From: Bacteroidales bacterium
Lineage (GTDB): Bacteria; Bacteroidota; Bacteroidia; Bacteroidales; JAAUTT01
Reading direction: 5' to 3'
Assembly: GCA_025350365.1 (NCBI GenBank)
Contig: JANXXY010000058.1
Span: 1-15,620, forward strand
DNA length: 15,620 nucleotides
Every line of letters starts with the position of its first letter. Position 1 is the stretch's first letter. This document shows, in pieces, positions 1 through 7,246 of this stretch. The position numbers and the translations under genes were made by a program. A model generated the notes under the pieces. The model worked only from the letters and a program-made list of their open reading frames with translations. It was not told the DNA's origin and searched no databases.

Positions 1-1
1 A

Positions 2-463
2 ACCGGCGGAAAAACTGGTGACGATAAACCATTCATCAATAAACAGGTGAAAAAACTCGCAAAGAAAGGTTATTTGAAAGATGTTGAATTTATCGATGAC
101 TTCAGATCCGAAAAATTACCGGAGTTTTTTAACGGTCTCACAGTGCTTTCAGTTCCTGTATTGAAAGGAGAGGCTTTCGGTCTTTACCAACTTGAATCCA
201 TGGCATCCGGGATACCGGTTGTTCAGCCTTCATTGGGGGCTTTTCCCGAAATAATTGAGATTACCGGTGGCGGATTGATTTATCACCCAAACACGCCAAA
301 AGCCTTGTCAACTGCATTTGCAGATCTGTTCACAAATCCTGAAAAAATAAAACAGATGAGTGTTAATGGTAAACATGCTGTTGCTGATAAGTTTAACAGC
401 TATACGTTGGCAGAGACAATGATTAAGGTATATGAGAATGCGAGGTTGAAAAATGTTGTTTGA
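2..463 (+). CDS. Glycosyltransferase, GT4 family (group 1), C-terminal part
   Basis: The gene is cut by the window edge; the frame is open from base 2, giving 153 visible residues, so the GTG at 47 is internal and not the start. The visible part is the C-terminal Rossmann-like, nucleotide-sugar-binding half of a GT-B retaining glycosyltransferase. The key motif is the EX7E signature in GEAFGLYQLES, followed by MASGIPVV and a PEII stretch, the usual layout around the donor-sugar site in GT4 enzymes. The end, with a helix resembling NPEKIKQMSVNGK and a final helix before the stop, is typical of complete members, so the 3' end is intact. The donor, acceptor and pathway cannot be read from this half. 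The region after it is non-coding, so it is probably the last gene of its unit. Confidence 0.88.
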   Translation, partial: TGGKTGDDKPFINKQVKKLAKKGYLKDVEFIDDFRSEKLPEFFNGLTVLSVPVLKGEAFGLYQLESMASGIPVVQPSLGAFPEIIEITGGGLIYHPNTPKALSTAFADLFTNPEKIKQMSVNGKHAVADKFNSYTLAETMIKVYENARLKNVV

Positions 464-680
464 ACACGAAGGCACTAAGAAACAGTGATACAATAAAAAG
501 TGGAATATGATTATCCGATGTGATAATAAAAAGTTTTACCCTTACTTTTTATTATAAAGCACTCAATGAGCAAAAATGGATTATGAGATTCCTCTCTCCG
601 TTCCAAATGACAGTTCGCATAGTGTGGTATAGAAGGAAAAGCCGCCCCTCTTCCTCCTCCTCTCCCCTCGAAGCTGCCCG

Positions 681-743
681 TCATTCCGAACGAAGAGAGG
701 AATCTAGCGAAGCGATTTCACCGAAGGCAATCTAGCGAAGCGA
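681..743. repeat. Intergenic repeat with internal 15-base direct repeat
   Basis: AATCTAGCGAAGCGA occurs twice, at 701-715 and 729-743, with a 28-base period, preceded by GTCATTCCGAACGAAGAG. Stretches of this kind (CATTCCGAACGAAG followed by AATCTAGCGAAGCGA) resemble dispersed intergenic repeats in bacterial genomes. The base composition is higher in GC than the surrounding sequence. It is seen once in this window, so dispersal across the genome is inferred. Confidence 0.65.
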
Positions 744-903
744 GAAAAGCACTGGCAGTGAAAGGGAAAAATTAAAGTAAGCATAAATTTAAATGAGGGC
801 ATAACTCCGGATACTCATTAAAAAAGTGGAATTAGTAGCAACGTAAAATATGCCACGAATGCACTAATAAATAAATAAAAATGACTGAAATAATTTATAA
901 GAA

Positions 904-999
904 CCTCACTTCCAGCTCCTCTACAAACAGAGAGGGGAGCTAGATTTGTGCGAGCCAAAGTCCCTCGCCCTTTTGGGATAGGGATTTAGGGAGAGGGTC
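904..999. repeat. G/C-rich intergenic repeat with imperfect hairpin
   Basis: Bases 914-941 form an imperfect hairpin: AGCTCCTCT pairs with the 3' part of AGAGGGGAGCT around an A-rich loop, with one G-T pair. It continues into a CCCTCGCCC ... GGGATAGGGATTTAGGGAGAGGG block. Read on the minus strand this gives the CCCTCTCCCTAAATCCC and AGCTCCCCTCTCTG strings that I associate with dispersed intergenic elements of Bacteroidota. It could also act as a terminator or transcript-stabilising hairpin, but no T-run follows it. Confidence 0.6.
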
Positions 1000-1011
1000 A
1001 TTAAAGTTTAG

Positions 1012-1039
1012 GAATTAAACAGGCTATGAATTAAACAGG
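1012..1039. repeat. 12-base direct repeat upstream of the ABC operon
   Basis: GAATTAAACAGG occurs at 1012-1023 and again at 1028-1039, 16 bases apart start to start, ending 9 bases before the possible -7 element. Two closely spaced identical copies just upstream of a promoter region are compatible with a regulator binding site, but could also be a chance slippage duplication. Confidence 0.5.
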
Positions 1040-1047
1040 ATATATTC

Positions 1048-1056
1048 TAATCTTTG
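1048..1056 (+). promoter_or_regulatory. Possible -7 element of the ABC transporter operon
   Basis: TAATCTTTG followed by CAG resembles the Bacteroidota -7 consensus TAnnTTTG but with one extra base between TA and TTTG. No matching -33 TTTG is visible at the expected distance, so the call is weak. It lies about 45 bases upstream of the ATPase start codon, a sensible distance. No Shine-Dalgarno is seen before that ATG. Confidence 0.3.
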
Positions 1057-1098
1057 CAGTATTCAAAATATAAATTAATTGGGTTTTAAAGAAACTTT

Positions 1099-1794
1099 AT
1101 GATTATTGAACTTCAAAATATCATTAAATCATTTAAAAATGGCACCTTAGGCAATACTCGTCAGGTATTGAACGATATTTCGCTTACAATAAACTCTGGC
1201 GAATCGATGGCAATTATCGGACCATCGGGTTCCGGTAAAAGTACGTTGTTAAATATCTTGGGTACACTTGATTCACCCACTTCAGGTAACATTATTTTTA
1301 AAGGTATTGAGCTGAATAAGATGAATGAAAAGGCGCTTGCCGGAATACGTAATCAACATATTGGATTTGTTTTTCAATTGCATTATTTATTGCCACAATT
1401 AAACTTAATTGAAAATGTGCTGATTCCGGTAATTCCTGAAAAGGACAAGGGAAAACGTAAAGCTGCTCACGTGAGGGCAATGGATTTACTTCAACACGTT
1501 GGACTTGCTGATAAAACCCATCAACTTCCCGGTAAATTGTCGGTTGGTGAATGCCAGCGTGCTGCGGTTGTAAGAGCGCTAATAAATAATCCTGAGATAA
1601 TACTTGCCGATGAGCCAACGGGATCATTGGATCATGATTCTGCATCATTGCTGGGCGAGATGTTAATTGACATCAACAGAACTTTTGCTGTTTCGATTGT
1701 CGTGGTTACACATTCATTGGAACTTGCAAACACCATGAATAAGGTGTATAAGCTATATAATGGAAAGCTGTTAACAGAAACTACTAACCAGTAA
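1099..1794 (+). CDS. ABC transporter ATP-binding protein, LolD/MacB type
   Basis: This is the cytoplasmic ATPase subunit that powers the permease encoded 10 bases downstream. At 231 residues it has the usual length of a stand-alone LolD/MacB-type ATPase. All ABC motifs are visible: Walker A GPSGSGKST (41-49), Q-loop glutamine 93 in FVFQ, signature LSVGE (147-151), Walker B and catalytic glutamate in IILADEP (167-173), D-loop SLD, and H-loop His205 in THS. The signature is slightly off the common LSGGEQQR form: it reads LSVGECQR, with Val for Gly and Cys for Gln. The family includes LolCDE, MacAB and FtsEX, which do mechanical work on lipoproteins, peptides or cell-wall hydrolases rather than classical solute import. 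The substrate is unknown. The start ATG lies directly before the conserved first strand (IIELQNI). Confidence 0.93.
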   Translation: MIIELQNIIKSFKNGTLGNTRQVLNDISLTINSGESMAIIGPSGSGKSTLLNILGTLDSPTSGNIIFKGIELNKMNEKALAGIRNQHIGFVFQLHYLLPQLNLIENVLIPVIPEKDKGKRKAAHVRAMDLLQHVGLADKTHQLPGKLSVGECQRAAVVRALINNPEIILADEPTGSLDHDSASLLGEMLIDINRTFAVSIVVVTHSLELANTMNKVYKLYNGKLLTETTNQ

Positions 1795-1804
1795 GCAGCA
1801 TTAT

Positions 1805-4800
1805 ATGACAATCTACCGTTTAATAACAAGAAGTTTATGGTATTTTAGAAAACAGCATTTCGCGGTTTTTGTCGGCACTTTAATTAGTACGGCTGTATTA
1901 ACCGGAGCTTTAATCATAGGAGATTCGGTGAATTACAGTCTGCGAAAACTTGTCGAAGTCAGGCTTGGAAATACAAAATACGTTTTAACCACCGGAAGCC
2001 GGTTTGTACGTGCCGAATTGGCCAACGAACTGTCGTCGGCCATGCATATTTCCAGCGCTTCGCTCATGTTATTGCAAGGCATTGCGATTAATACTGAGGT
2101 TAATCTCCGCATCAATACATGTCAGGTGGTGGGGATTGATAGCACATTCTGGAATTTTTCAGGCAATTCCTTGCCTTTACTGGATAATGAACAAGCGATA
2201 GTAAGCGAGAATGTTGCGCAAAAACTTAAACTTACTGTAGGCGAAGAGTTCCTGCTTAGAGTGGAAAACGCAACCATCATTCCCGTCAATGCCCCGTTTG
2301 TGCCCGAGAGCAAACCTTCTGTTGCTATTAGGTTCAAAATTAAAGCAATTGTCAATGACAGTTGCTTTGGTCGCTTTAGCCTTCGAAGCAATCAGTCCGC
2401 ACCTTTCAATATTTTTGTCTCGCGCAGATTCATCTCAAAAAAACTTGACCTCTCAAATCTCTCCAATTGTATTTTATTTTCTGATCGTAAGGATAAAATC
2501 ATTAGTCAGTCAGAATTGGAACATGCAATTTCCGCACATTTGCAAACGGAAGATGCCGGTCTTGATATTCATAAACTCGCTGACAGTGATCGTTATGAAA
2601 TAGTGTCGAAACGCGTTTTTATTGACGAACCCATGTCGCGGGCAATTCTTCGCATCCCATTGCCAAGTGAAAAAGTTCTTACTTATCTGGTAAATGCCAT
2701 TCAATTCAACGGAAAATCTACGCCATATTCATTTATTACGGCGGCAACTTTTCCAATAGTTCCGGAGAATATCAAAAATGATGAAATTATTGTTAACGAC
2801 TGGCTTTCCAATGATTTGGGAATTATAGCCGGAGATACTATTTCACTCAATTATTATGTGATTGGTCCTCTACGAACATTAAGTGACAAAAGCAAACAGT
2901 TTGTCGTAAGCAAAGTTATTCCGACAGAAAGCGGCCTCGCCAATCGCAGTCTTATGCCATCTTTTCCGGGTTTGTCGGATGCAGGCAGTTGTCGCGATTG
3001 GAACACCGGCATCCCCATCGATTTAAAGAAGATTCGTGACAAGGATGAAAAATATTGGAACGATTATAAAGGTACTCCAAAGGCATTTATTTCCCTGCAA
3101 ACAGGTGTTGATTTATGGGGAAACCAGTTTGGCAATCTTACAGCTATTCGCTTTAATACTAACGATATTACCATTGATTCCTTGCAAAAAGCCATTATCC
3201 GAAATTTAGTGCCTGCCGATATCGGAATTACCCTGACCCCTGTTTATCAGGATGGTTTGCAAGCAGCCAATAATGCCGTTGATTTTGGCGAACTATTTTT
3301 AAGTCTTAGTTTTTTTATAATTGCAGCTGCCATATTACTTACAGTGCTTCTGCACGCACTTAATACCGATACCAGAAGCTTGGAAAGCGGTGTTTTGGCT
3401 GGGTTAGGGCTTAGTAATAAGAGAATTTTGCATATCCGTTTTGCCGAATCGGGCATGGTAATTCTCTTTGGCGGAATATTTGGGGCATTATTTGGAATCT
3501 TCTATAATTATGGACTTATAATGGGTTTGAATTCCGTTTGGAGTGATGCGGTAAGGGCAAACATGCTGGAAGTTAACATCAAATGTTCAACTCTTTTAAT
3601 AGGGGCTTTATGTGGAATATTTGTTGCTTTATTATCTGTTTTTTGGGTAACCCGATGGAAATTAAAACATTCAGTCGCTAGCCTGATCAAAGGTATATCA
3701 GACAATTCAACAGCCATTTCGTCCCGGAAACAAAGGTGGGGTAAAAGAATTGCCTATGTCGGAATTATTGGAGCTTTAATACTAGTTAGTATTTCAATTA
3801 TTGTATCCTCTTTCGAAAATGCAGGAGTGTTTTTATCTGCAGGAGGATTATTTTTAATTGGAAGTTCAGCTTTTATTATTCAATACATAACCAAATTCGG
3901 TGACGATTCTGGTCAATCTGTAATGAGCATTTCTCATCTTGCTATTAAAAATGCAGGAAGAAACATTGGACGAAGCCTTACCATTATATTAGTTCTTGCC
4001 ATTGGAACCTTTAGTATCATAATTACAGGATCCTACCGTAAAACTTTTTATGGAACAGAGAACATCAGAAAATCAGGCACAGGAGGATTTCTCTTTTGGG
4101 CAGAAACGACTTTGCCGGTAATTTTTAATCTCAATACTACGGAAGGTAAAAAGAACCTGACATTCAATAACGAAAAGGATTTGGAGAGTGTGCAATTCCT
4201 CCAGATACAAAGTTTAGCCGGTGACGATGCCAGCTGTTTGAATCTTAATCAGGTAAAGCGGCCACGTATCCTTGGAATTTCTACCGACGAATTTGATAAA
4301 CGCGGAGCATTTTCTTTTACTCAATTACAAAAAACTGTAAATGAGCAACATCCTTGGTTAATTTTGGATAAAACGCTGGGTAAAAATATTTATCCTGCCT
4401 TTGCCGATCAAACGGTGATAAAATACGGTCTGAAAAAAGAGGTGGGGGATACCTTAAACTATAAAAATGAAATTGGCGATACCATTAGATTTGTTCTAGT
4501 CGGGGGATTAAACAATTCCATTTTTCAAGGAAATTTGTTGATATCAGACAAGGTTTTCGGTTTCCAATTTCCATCTGCGGGAGGTTCGAGAATTATGCTG
4601 ATTGATGCACCGAAGAAAAATGAAGAAGCTGTTGCGGAAATAATTCGTAATAGTTTTGCAGATTATGGAATTGAAATTACACTTGCAGCCACCCGATTGG
4701 CCGAATTCAATTCTGTTGAAAACACTTACCTCACAGTTTTTATGGCTTTGGGCGGATTGGGTATCATTATTGGAACTTTTGGTATGGGAATTATTCTTTA

Positions 4801-5104
4801 CCGTAATTTACTTGAAAGGCGTCGCGAACTGGGAGTGATGATGGCACTGGGATTTAAGAAAAGTGAGATATTCAGACTGGTTATTATTGAAAATATTTTT
4901 CTATTATCGGCCGGGATTATCTGTGGGTTTATTTCTGCCATCATTGGCATCCTTCCCTCAATTATCTCACCGGCATTTAACGTAAATGGGATATTTTTGG
5001 CTGTGCTTATTGTTTTAGTTTTTGTGATTGGCGGTTTATGGATTCTTTTTCTAGTTAAATCGTCAATAAAAGTAAGCTTGATTTCGTTATTAAGAAATGA
5101 ATAA
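1805..5104 (+). CDS. ABC transporter permease with two MacB/FtsX blocks
   Basis: This inner-membrane permease of 1099 residues should pair with the ATPase just upstream. The architecture is a tandem of two MacB/FtsX-like units. Unit 1 has a membrane helix at about 19-39, a long extracytoplasmic region (about 50-490), then FtsX-type helices at about 496-518, 548-572 and 595-616. Two connecting helices follow at about 648-668 and 675-695. Unit 2 has a helix at about 722-742, a second extracytoplasmic region (about 745-970), and FtsX helices at about 975-998, 1028-1050 and 1062-1085. The conserved cytoplasmic loop after an FtsX helix is clear in the second copy (RRRELGVMMALGFKKSEI, about 1005-1022) and weaker in the first (SLESGVLAGLGLSNKRI, about 525-541). 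This ten-helix layout is that of the large predicted permeases of the FtsX superfamily, where one polypeptide supplies both halves. The substrate is unknown; lipoprotein, lipid or peptide handling is only an inference from the superfamily. Confidence 0.9.
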   Translation: MTIYRLITRSLWYFRKQHFAVFVGTLISTAVLTGALIIGDSVNYSLRKLVEVRLGNTKYVLTTGSRFVRAELANELSSAMHISSASLMLLQGIAINTEVNLRINTCQVVGIDSTFWNFSGNSLPLLDNEQAIVSENVAQKLKLTVGEEFLLRVENATIIPVNAPFVPESKPSVAIRFKIKAIVNDSCFGRFSLRSNQSAPFNIFVSRRFISKKLDLSNLSNCILFSDRKDKIISQSELEHAISAHLQTEDAGLDIHKLADSDRYEIVSKRVFIDEPMSRAILRIPLPSEKVLTYLVNAIQFNGKSTPYSFITAATFPIVPENIKNDEIIVNDWLSNDLGIIAGDTISLNYYVIGPLRTLSDKSKQFVVSKVIPTESGLANRSLMPSFPGLSDAGSCRDWNTGIPIDLKKIRDKDEKYWNDYKGTPKAFISLQTGVDLWGNQFGNLTAIRFNTNDITIDSLQKAIIRNLVPADIGITLTPVYQDGLQAANNAVDFGELFLSLSFFIIAAAILLTVLLHALNTDTRSLESGVLAGLGLSNKRILHIRFAESGMVILFGGIFGALFGIFYNYGLIMGLNSVWSDAVRANMLEVNIKCSTLLIGALCGIFVALLSVFWVTRWKLKHSVASLIKGISDNSTAISSRKQRWGKRIAYVGIIGALILVSISIIVSSFENAGVFLSAGGLFLIGSSAFIIQYITKFGDDSGQSVMSISHLAIKNAGRNIGRSLTIILVLAIGTFSIIITGSYRKTFYGTENIRKSGTGGFLFWAETTLPVIFNLNTTEGKKNLTFNNEKDLESVQFLQIQSLAGDDASCLNLNQVKRPRILGISTDEFDKRGAFSFTQLQKTVNEQHPWLILDKTLGKNIYPAFADQTVIKYGLKKEVGDTLNYKNEIGDTIRFVLVGGLNNSIFQGNLLISDKVFGFQFPSAGGSRIMLIDAPKKNEEAVAEIIRNSFADYGIEITLAATRLAEFNSVENTYLTVFMALGGLGIIIGTFGMGIILYRNLLERRRELGVMMALGFKKSEIFRLVIIENIFLLSAGIICGFISAIIGILPSIISPAFNVNGIFLAVLIVLVFVIGGLWILFLVKSSIKVSLISLLRNE

Positions 5105-5120
5105 AAATGAGTAGATATTT

Positions 5121-5411
5121 TTAAAGACCATCGTCTACTATTTCGATACCTTCTAACTGAGACAAAATTTCGATAGCCTCCTGTCTGGAATTTCCACAGA
5201 TCAGCAATTCTGCCTTGAAACCTCCACATACCTTTGGTCGGGTTTCAGAGAGAAAAATATTGCAGGTGAGTTCGTTACTTAAATGAATACATCTTACTCC
5301 TGCAGGTTTACCTTCCGGCATGCCAGGGATAACCGATGAAATTGAAGGAACTATACAACAGGCTCCGCAATTGGATCGACAGGAAATATAACCCTGGATT
5401 GTATTCATCAT
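5121..5411 (-). CDS. yeiW: YeiW-like YkgJ-family cysteine cluster protein
   Basis: This 96-residue protein has an N-terminal CRSNCGACC cluster (residues 11-19) followed by single cysteines in RCIHL, TCNIF, KVCGGF and LICGNS. The order of cysteines and the block SSVIPGMPEGKPAG, then LSETRPKVCGGF, then CGNSRQEAI match my recollection of E. coli YeiW (UPF0153, the CxxxCxxCC family, PF03692). Members are thought to bind zinc or an iron-sulfur cluster; their role is not established. It is convergent with the permease, with only 16 bases between the two stop codons, and is transcribed alone. The first two codons are both ATG, so the start could be one residue later. No Shine-Dalgarno is seen. The gene symbol rests on remembered similarity, not on a search. 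Confidence 0.85.
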   Translation of the reverse strand: MMNTIQGYISCRSNCGACCIVPSISSVIPGMPEGKPAGVRCIHLSNELTCNIFLSETRPKVCGGFKAELLICGNSRQEAIEILSQLEGIEIVDDGL

Positions 5412-5617
5412 AACACATTTAAAGTAAGATTGATTTAATAATTTTTACCTGTGAAATACTTTGATGCAAGTAACCTCACACTAAATCGCTACTCCATAGT
5501 TTTAAAACCACTATTTTAATATTTCCCAAATGCTCGAAGCCCTTTGACTTTCACAAATCTAGCATACCTATGTGAAATAACAAAACATAATTATCTTTAG
5601 CACAAAATTAATACCAC
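5412..5617. other. Divergent intergenic region between yeiW-like gene and DUF362 gene
   Basis: This 206-base AT-rich spacer must hold promoters for two divergent genes. On the plus strand, TATCTTTA at 5592-5599 is one base away from the -7 consensus TAnnTTTG and is 18 bases from the DUF362 start codon, but no -33 TTTG lies at the right distance. I found no clear -7 element for the minus-strand gene. No other structure is evident. Confidence 0.45.
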
Positions 5618-7177
5618 ATGAAAAAACTAACAAATTTCATTCAAAGGTTTTGGAAAGGCCGAAATACCAAACCAACATCTGCAAAGTTTATTTTCATAGG
5701 AATGGGAATAATCTCAACAATTTGGTTTCTTGTAAGGGTATTACCTAAACCACAAAGGGCTGCATATCCTTGCATGAGGGCTGCAGCTCCGGTCATGTCG
5801 GGTTTTGTTATTTATCTTTTAACCATAATAGGTTCCATTGCTGCATATCGAAAAGCAAAGATGAATTTTGCGCGCTCCAAATACTTGTATGCCGTCATCT
5901 TCCTCTTTATTGCAATTATTGGGTATGTAGTATTTATCTTTCAAAATCCTGTGCAGGTTTTTGCAGGCACTTCCGCTGAATGGATTGTAAAACCCAACGA
6001 GCCAGTGGGTGTTGCTCGCGGAATTTATCAGGGAAGAGTGACATGGGTTTATGATCCTAAGGCTGCAAATTGGGATGGTACCACTGGTTATTGGTGGGAC
6101 GACGCCCACACATCCCAGACGGAATCGGATATAATGATGAAGAATACACTCATTATGCTCACCGGCGAAAAGGATCTTGCTAAAGCATGGAATGCTCTTT
6201 TCGTTCATTTTAATAAAGCAAAAAAGAATATTGAGGAAGGTTATAAAACAAATCAGAAAATTGCTGTTAAAATCAACGCCAATAATAATAATGGACATGC
6301 AAATAGCAACGAAATCAACGCTTCTCCACAAATGACCTTAGCTTTATTGCGAACATTGATAAAGGATGCAAAAATACCCCAGAAAAACATTACGATATTT
6401 GATGCCAGTCGTTTTATAACAGATAATATATTTGAAAAATGTCACAAGGAATTTCCGGAAGTTGTTTTTGTTGATAATATTGGAGGCGATGGTCGCATAA
6501 AATCAACCTATGTGGATAATGCAATTCCGTATTCAGTTGATAATGGCAATCTGGCTTGTGGATTAGCTACTTGTGCTGTAGAAGCTGACTACCTGATCAA
6601 TGTCGCCTTGCTAAAAGGACATGTTGGACAAGGAGTTACATTGTGCGCAAAGAATTATTATGGTGTAACGAGTATTCATAGCGATTGGCGAAAAAATGCT
6701 CATGATAATTTTAATCAAAGCAGGGATGGGAAACCAAAATATATGACTTTTGTCGATTATCTTGGTCATAAGGATCTTGGTGAAAAAACCATGCTTTTTT
6801 TAATCGATGGATTGTATGGAGCGAAATTGGTAAATGGTATTCCAACACCTAAATGGAATATGGCTCCGTTTAATAATAATTGGCCTTGCAGTTTGTTTGC
6901 ATCGCAGGATGGTGTTGCTATAGATGCTGTTTGTTTGGACTTTTTAAGATCGGAATGGCCAGATATGGTTGATATTGCATATAGTGATCAGTATCTGATT
7001 GAATCAGCCTTGGCAAATAACCCTCCATCTAAAGTTATATATGACCCTGAACGGGATGGTGTTAAATGTATAAGTTTGGGCGTGATGGAACATTGGAATA
7101 ATATGAAAGATAAAAAATACAGCAGAAACCTTGGGAATGGTTCCGGAATACAACTGATTCAAAAAACTATTGAATAA
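5618..7177 (+). CDS. DUF362 domain protein with three N-terminal membrane helices
   Basis: The 519-residue product starts with three hydrophobic segments at about 22-42, 58-77 and 90-108, then a large domain from about 120 that should lie on one face of the membrane, probably outside the cytoplasm. The DUF362 features are in the second half: FDASRFITD (261-269), an acidic GGDGRI segment (289-294), LLKGHVGQGVTLCAKNYYG (331-349), DYLGHKDLG (380-388) and DGVAIDAVCLDFLRSEW (431-447). DUF362 proteins are widespread and poorly characterised; many are fused to or encoded beside ferredoxin-type domains, but here no CxxCxxC cluster is present. Cysteines occur at 52 (YPCMRAAAP), 314, 319 and 343. No enzymatic role can be assigned. 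No obvious operon partner: the upstream gene is divergent and the downstream gene convergent. Confidence 0.85.
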   Translation: MKKLTNFIQRFWKGRNTKPTSAKFIFIGMGIISTIWFLVRVLPKPQRAAYPCMRAAAPVMSGFVIYLLTIIGSIAAYRKAKMNFARSKYLYAVIFLFIAIIGYVVFIFQNPVQVFAGTSAEWIVKPNEPVGVARGIYQGRVTWVYDPKAANWDGTTGYWWDDAHTSQTESDIMMKNTLIMLTGEKDLAKAWNALFVHFNKAKKNIEEGYKTNQKIAVKINANNNNGHANSNEINASPQMTLALLRTLIKDAKIPQKNITIFDASRFITDNIFEKCHKEFPEVVFVDNIGGDGRIKSTYVDNAIPYSVDNGNLACGLATCAVEADYLINVALLKGHVGQGVTLCAKNYYGVTSIHSDWRKNAHDNFNQSRDGKPKYMTFVDYLGHKDLGEKTMLFLIDGLYGAKLVNGIPTPKWNMAPFNNNWPCSLFASQDGVAIDAVCLDFLRSEWPDMVDIAYSDQYLIESALANNPPSKVIYDPERDGVKCISLGVMEHWNNMKDKKYSRNLGNGSGIQLIQKTIE

Positions 7178-7182
7178 AATGG

Positions 7183-7226
7183 CTATTTGATTGGCAAATT
7201 TACTATCCACTAAATTTACCAAATAG
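7183..7226. terminator. Possible shared stem-loop between convergent genes
   Basis: CTATTTG (7183-7189) can pair with CAAATAG (7220-7226), and AAATTTA (7196-7202) with TAAATTT (7211-7217), around an 8-base loop and an asymmetric internal loop. It sits in the 69-base gap between convergent stop codons, so it could terminate both transcripts. The stem is AT-rich and there is no strong T-run on either side, so it is not a textbook intrinsic terminator. Confidence 0.4.
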
Positions 7227-7246
7227 AGGGAAGTTGAAACAGTCAA

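Larger units (their letters stand above)
464..1098. other. Gene-free region with intergenic repeat remnants
   Basis: There is no convincing gene here. The region strings together short stretches that look like degenerate members of several dispersed intergenic repeat types: AACACGAAGGCACTAAG at 464-480, a TCATTCCGAACGAAGAG/TCTAGCGAAGCGA block at about 681-743, CCACGAATGCACTAAT at about 852-867, and an imperfect hairpin plus a G-rich block at 904-999. The 71-codon reading frame at 520-735 runs through the repeat block and is serine/arginine/glutamate rich, so I treat it as spurious. Recognition of the repeat types is from memory, not from a search. The last 90 bases hold a direct repeat and a possible -7 element, listed separately. 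Confidence 0.7.

Noticed and set aside
520..735. 71-codon plus-strand reading frame in the repeat-rich spacer
   Set aside because: It runs through the intergenic repeat, has a biased Ser/Arg/Glu composition and no ribosome binding site or domain; such frames are common artefacts of these repeats.
5110..5139. Inverted repeat AGTAGA ... TCTACT at the end of the permease gene
   Set aside because: Six base pairs around an 18-base loop, partly inside the YeiW-like coding region, is too weak to call a terminator.
4798..5229. 143-codon minus-strand reading frame spanning the end of the permease gene and the YeiW-like gene
   Set aside because: It overlaps two well-supported genes in other frames and has no recognisable features.
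5819..6331. 170-codon minus-strand reading frame
   Set aside because: It is a shadow antisense to the DUF362 gene; its composition is not protein-like.
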